Notes under the pieces: generated by a model
The model's input: the letters and a program-made list of their open reading frames with translations, nothing else
The model's database searches: none
Told to the model about the DNA's origin: nothing
From: E44-bin32 sp034430615
Lineage (GTDB): Bacteria > Chloroflexota > Anaerolineae > Anaerolineales > E44-bin32
Reading direction: 5' to 3'
Length of the DNA stretch: 41,416 bases
Assembly (NCBI GenBank): GCA_034430615.1
Contig: DAOUEJ010000074.1
Span: 1 to 41,416, forward strand
Program-made: the position numbers and the translations under genes
Shown: positions 41,353-41,416 of the stretch, one piece after another
Layout: every line of letters starts with the position of its first letter
Numbering within the stretch: position 1 is the stretch's first letter

Positions 41353-41416
41353 ATGGTTACACTTCATTTGTTCAAGGAATTTGGCGCGCCTTCCCTGCGC
41401 GGCATCCAAACCATGA
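41353..41416 (+). CDS. possible start of another gene, cut by the right edge
   Basis: An ATG at 41353 opens a frame of 21 codons to the window end (MVTLHLFKEFGAPS...). It lies 14 nt after the transglycosylase stop, so it could be the next gene of the SOS operon. GAGG is only one base before the ATG, which is too close for a good ribosome site. Low confidence. Confidence 0.2.
   Translation, partial: MVTLHLFKEFGAPSLRGIQTM

Noticed and set aside
1..41416. CRISPR array
   Set aside because: No series of regularly spaced direct repeats was seen; the repeats found are palindromes or single pairs.

Overview
The window is a stretch of bacterial chromosome, moderately GC-rich. Gene content suggests a member of the Chloroflexota, perhaps an Anaerolineae-like lineage: an ETF-linked FadF-type Fe-S oxidoreductase, a bacterial GH3-family protein, AIM24/TIGR00266 and DUF3786 proteins, a T-box-controlled ThrRS without a TGS domain, and SOS boxes of the GAAC-N4-GTTC type. 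This placement is inference from gene families; there is no rRNA here.

Layout. 1-250: structured right end of an IS200/IS605-type element (omega-RNA-like) with no recognisable tnpB. 333-2839: a 5'-nucleotidase-like lipoprotein and a NYN-domain nuclease with a two-hairpin leader. 2953-6260: a decayed fragment of a second lpd gene, a winged-helix + nucleotidyltransferase pair with its own operator-bearing promoter, then intact lpd. 6260-12984: FadF-like oxidoreductase, a Cys-rich small protein, an L,D-transpeptidase, and a transcription unit tRNA-Val > T-box leader > thrS, then a flavin reductase. 13112-14714: GH3 protein and a small membrane protein.

15026-23791 is the centrepiece: a compact, co-oriented ten-gene cluster that begins with a TetR-family regulator whose start codon lies inside its probable operator. 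It continues with a SAM-methyltransferase domain fused to an HgcA-type corrinoid protein (NVWCAAG cap-helix motif, five C-terminal membrane helices), an HgcB-like ferredoxin, a deazaflavin-dependent nitroreductase-family protein, a small membrane protein, and a complete exporter (two ABC ATPases, two ABC-2 permeases, a lipoprotein membrane-fusion protein). The order suggests an inducible corrinoid methyl-transfer plus efflux system; substrate unknown.

23884-36361: leaderless DsbA-like protein, hydrolase, membrane-anchored endonuclease/exonuclease/phosphatase protein, FHA-beta-propeller protein, two consecutive frameshifted surface-protein genes, DUF429 and tyrosine-phosphatase-like genes, and 1-pyrroline-5-carboxylate dehydrogenase. 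36394-38722: a REP-associated transposase (RAYT) carrying a REP palindrome inside its coding region, AIM24 protein, an exonuclease remnant and DUF3786. 38775-41416: a CPBP protease, then a LexA-type promoter with two identical SOS boxes driving a membrane protein and a lytic transglycosylase, probably the start of a longer module cut by the right edge.

Several genes show single-nucleotide frame slips (31.3 kb, 32.55 kb, 36.69 kb, possibly 28.4 kb), so both real decay and assembly indels must be considered. All calls are by eye; no database search was run.
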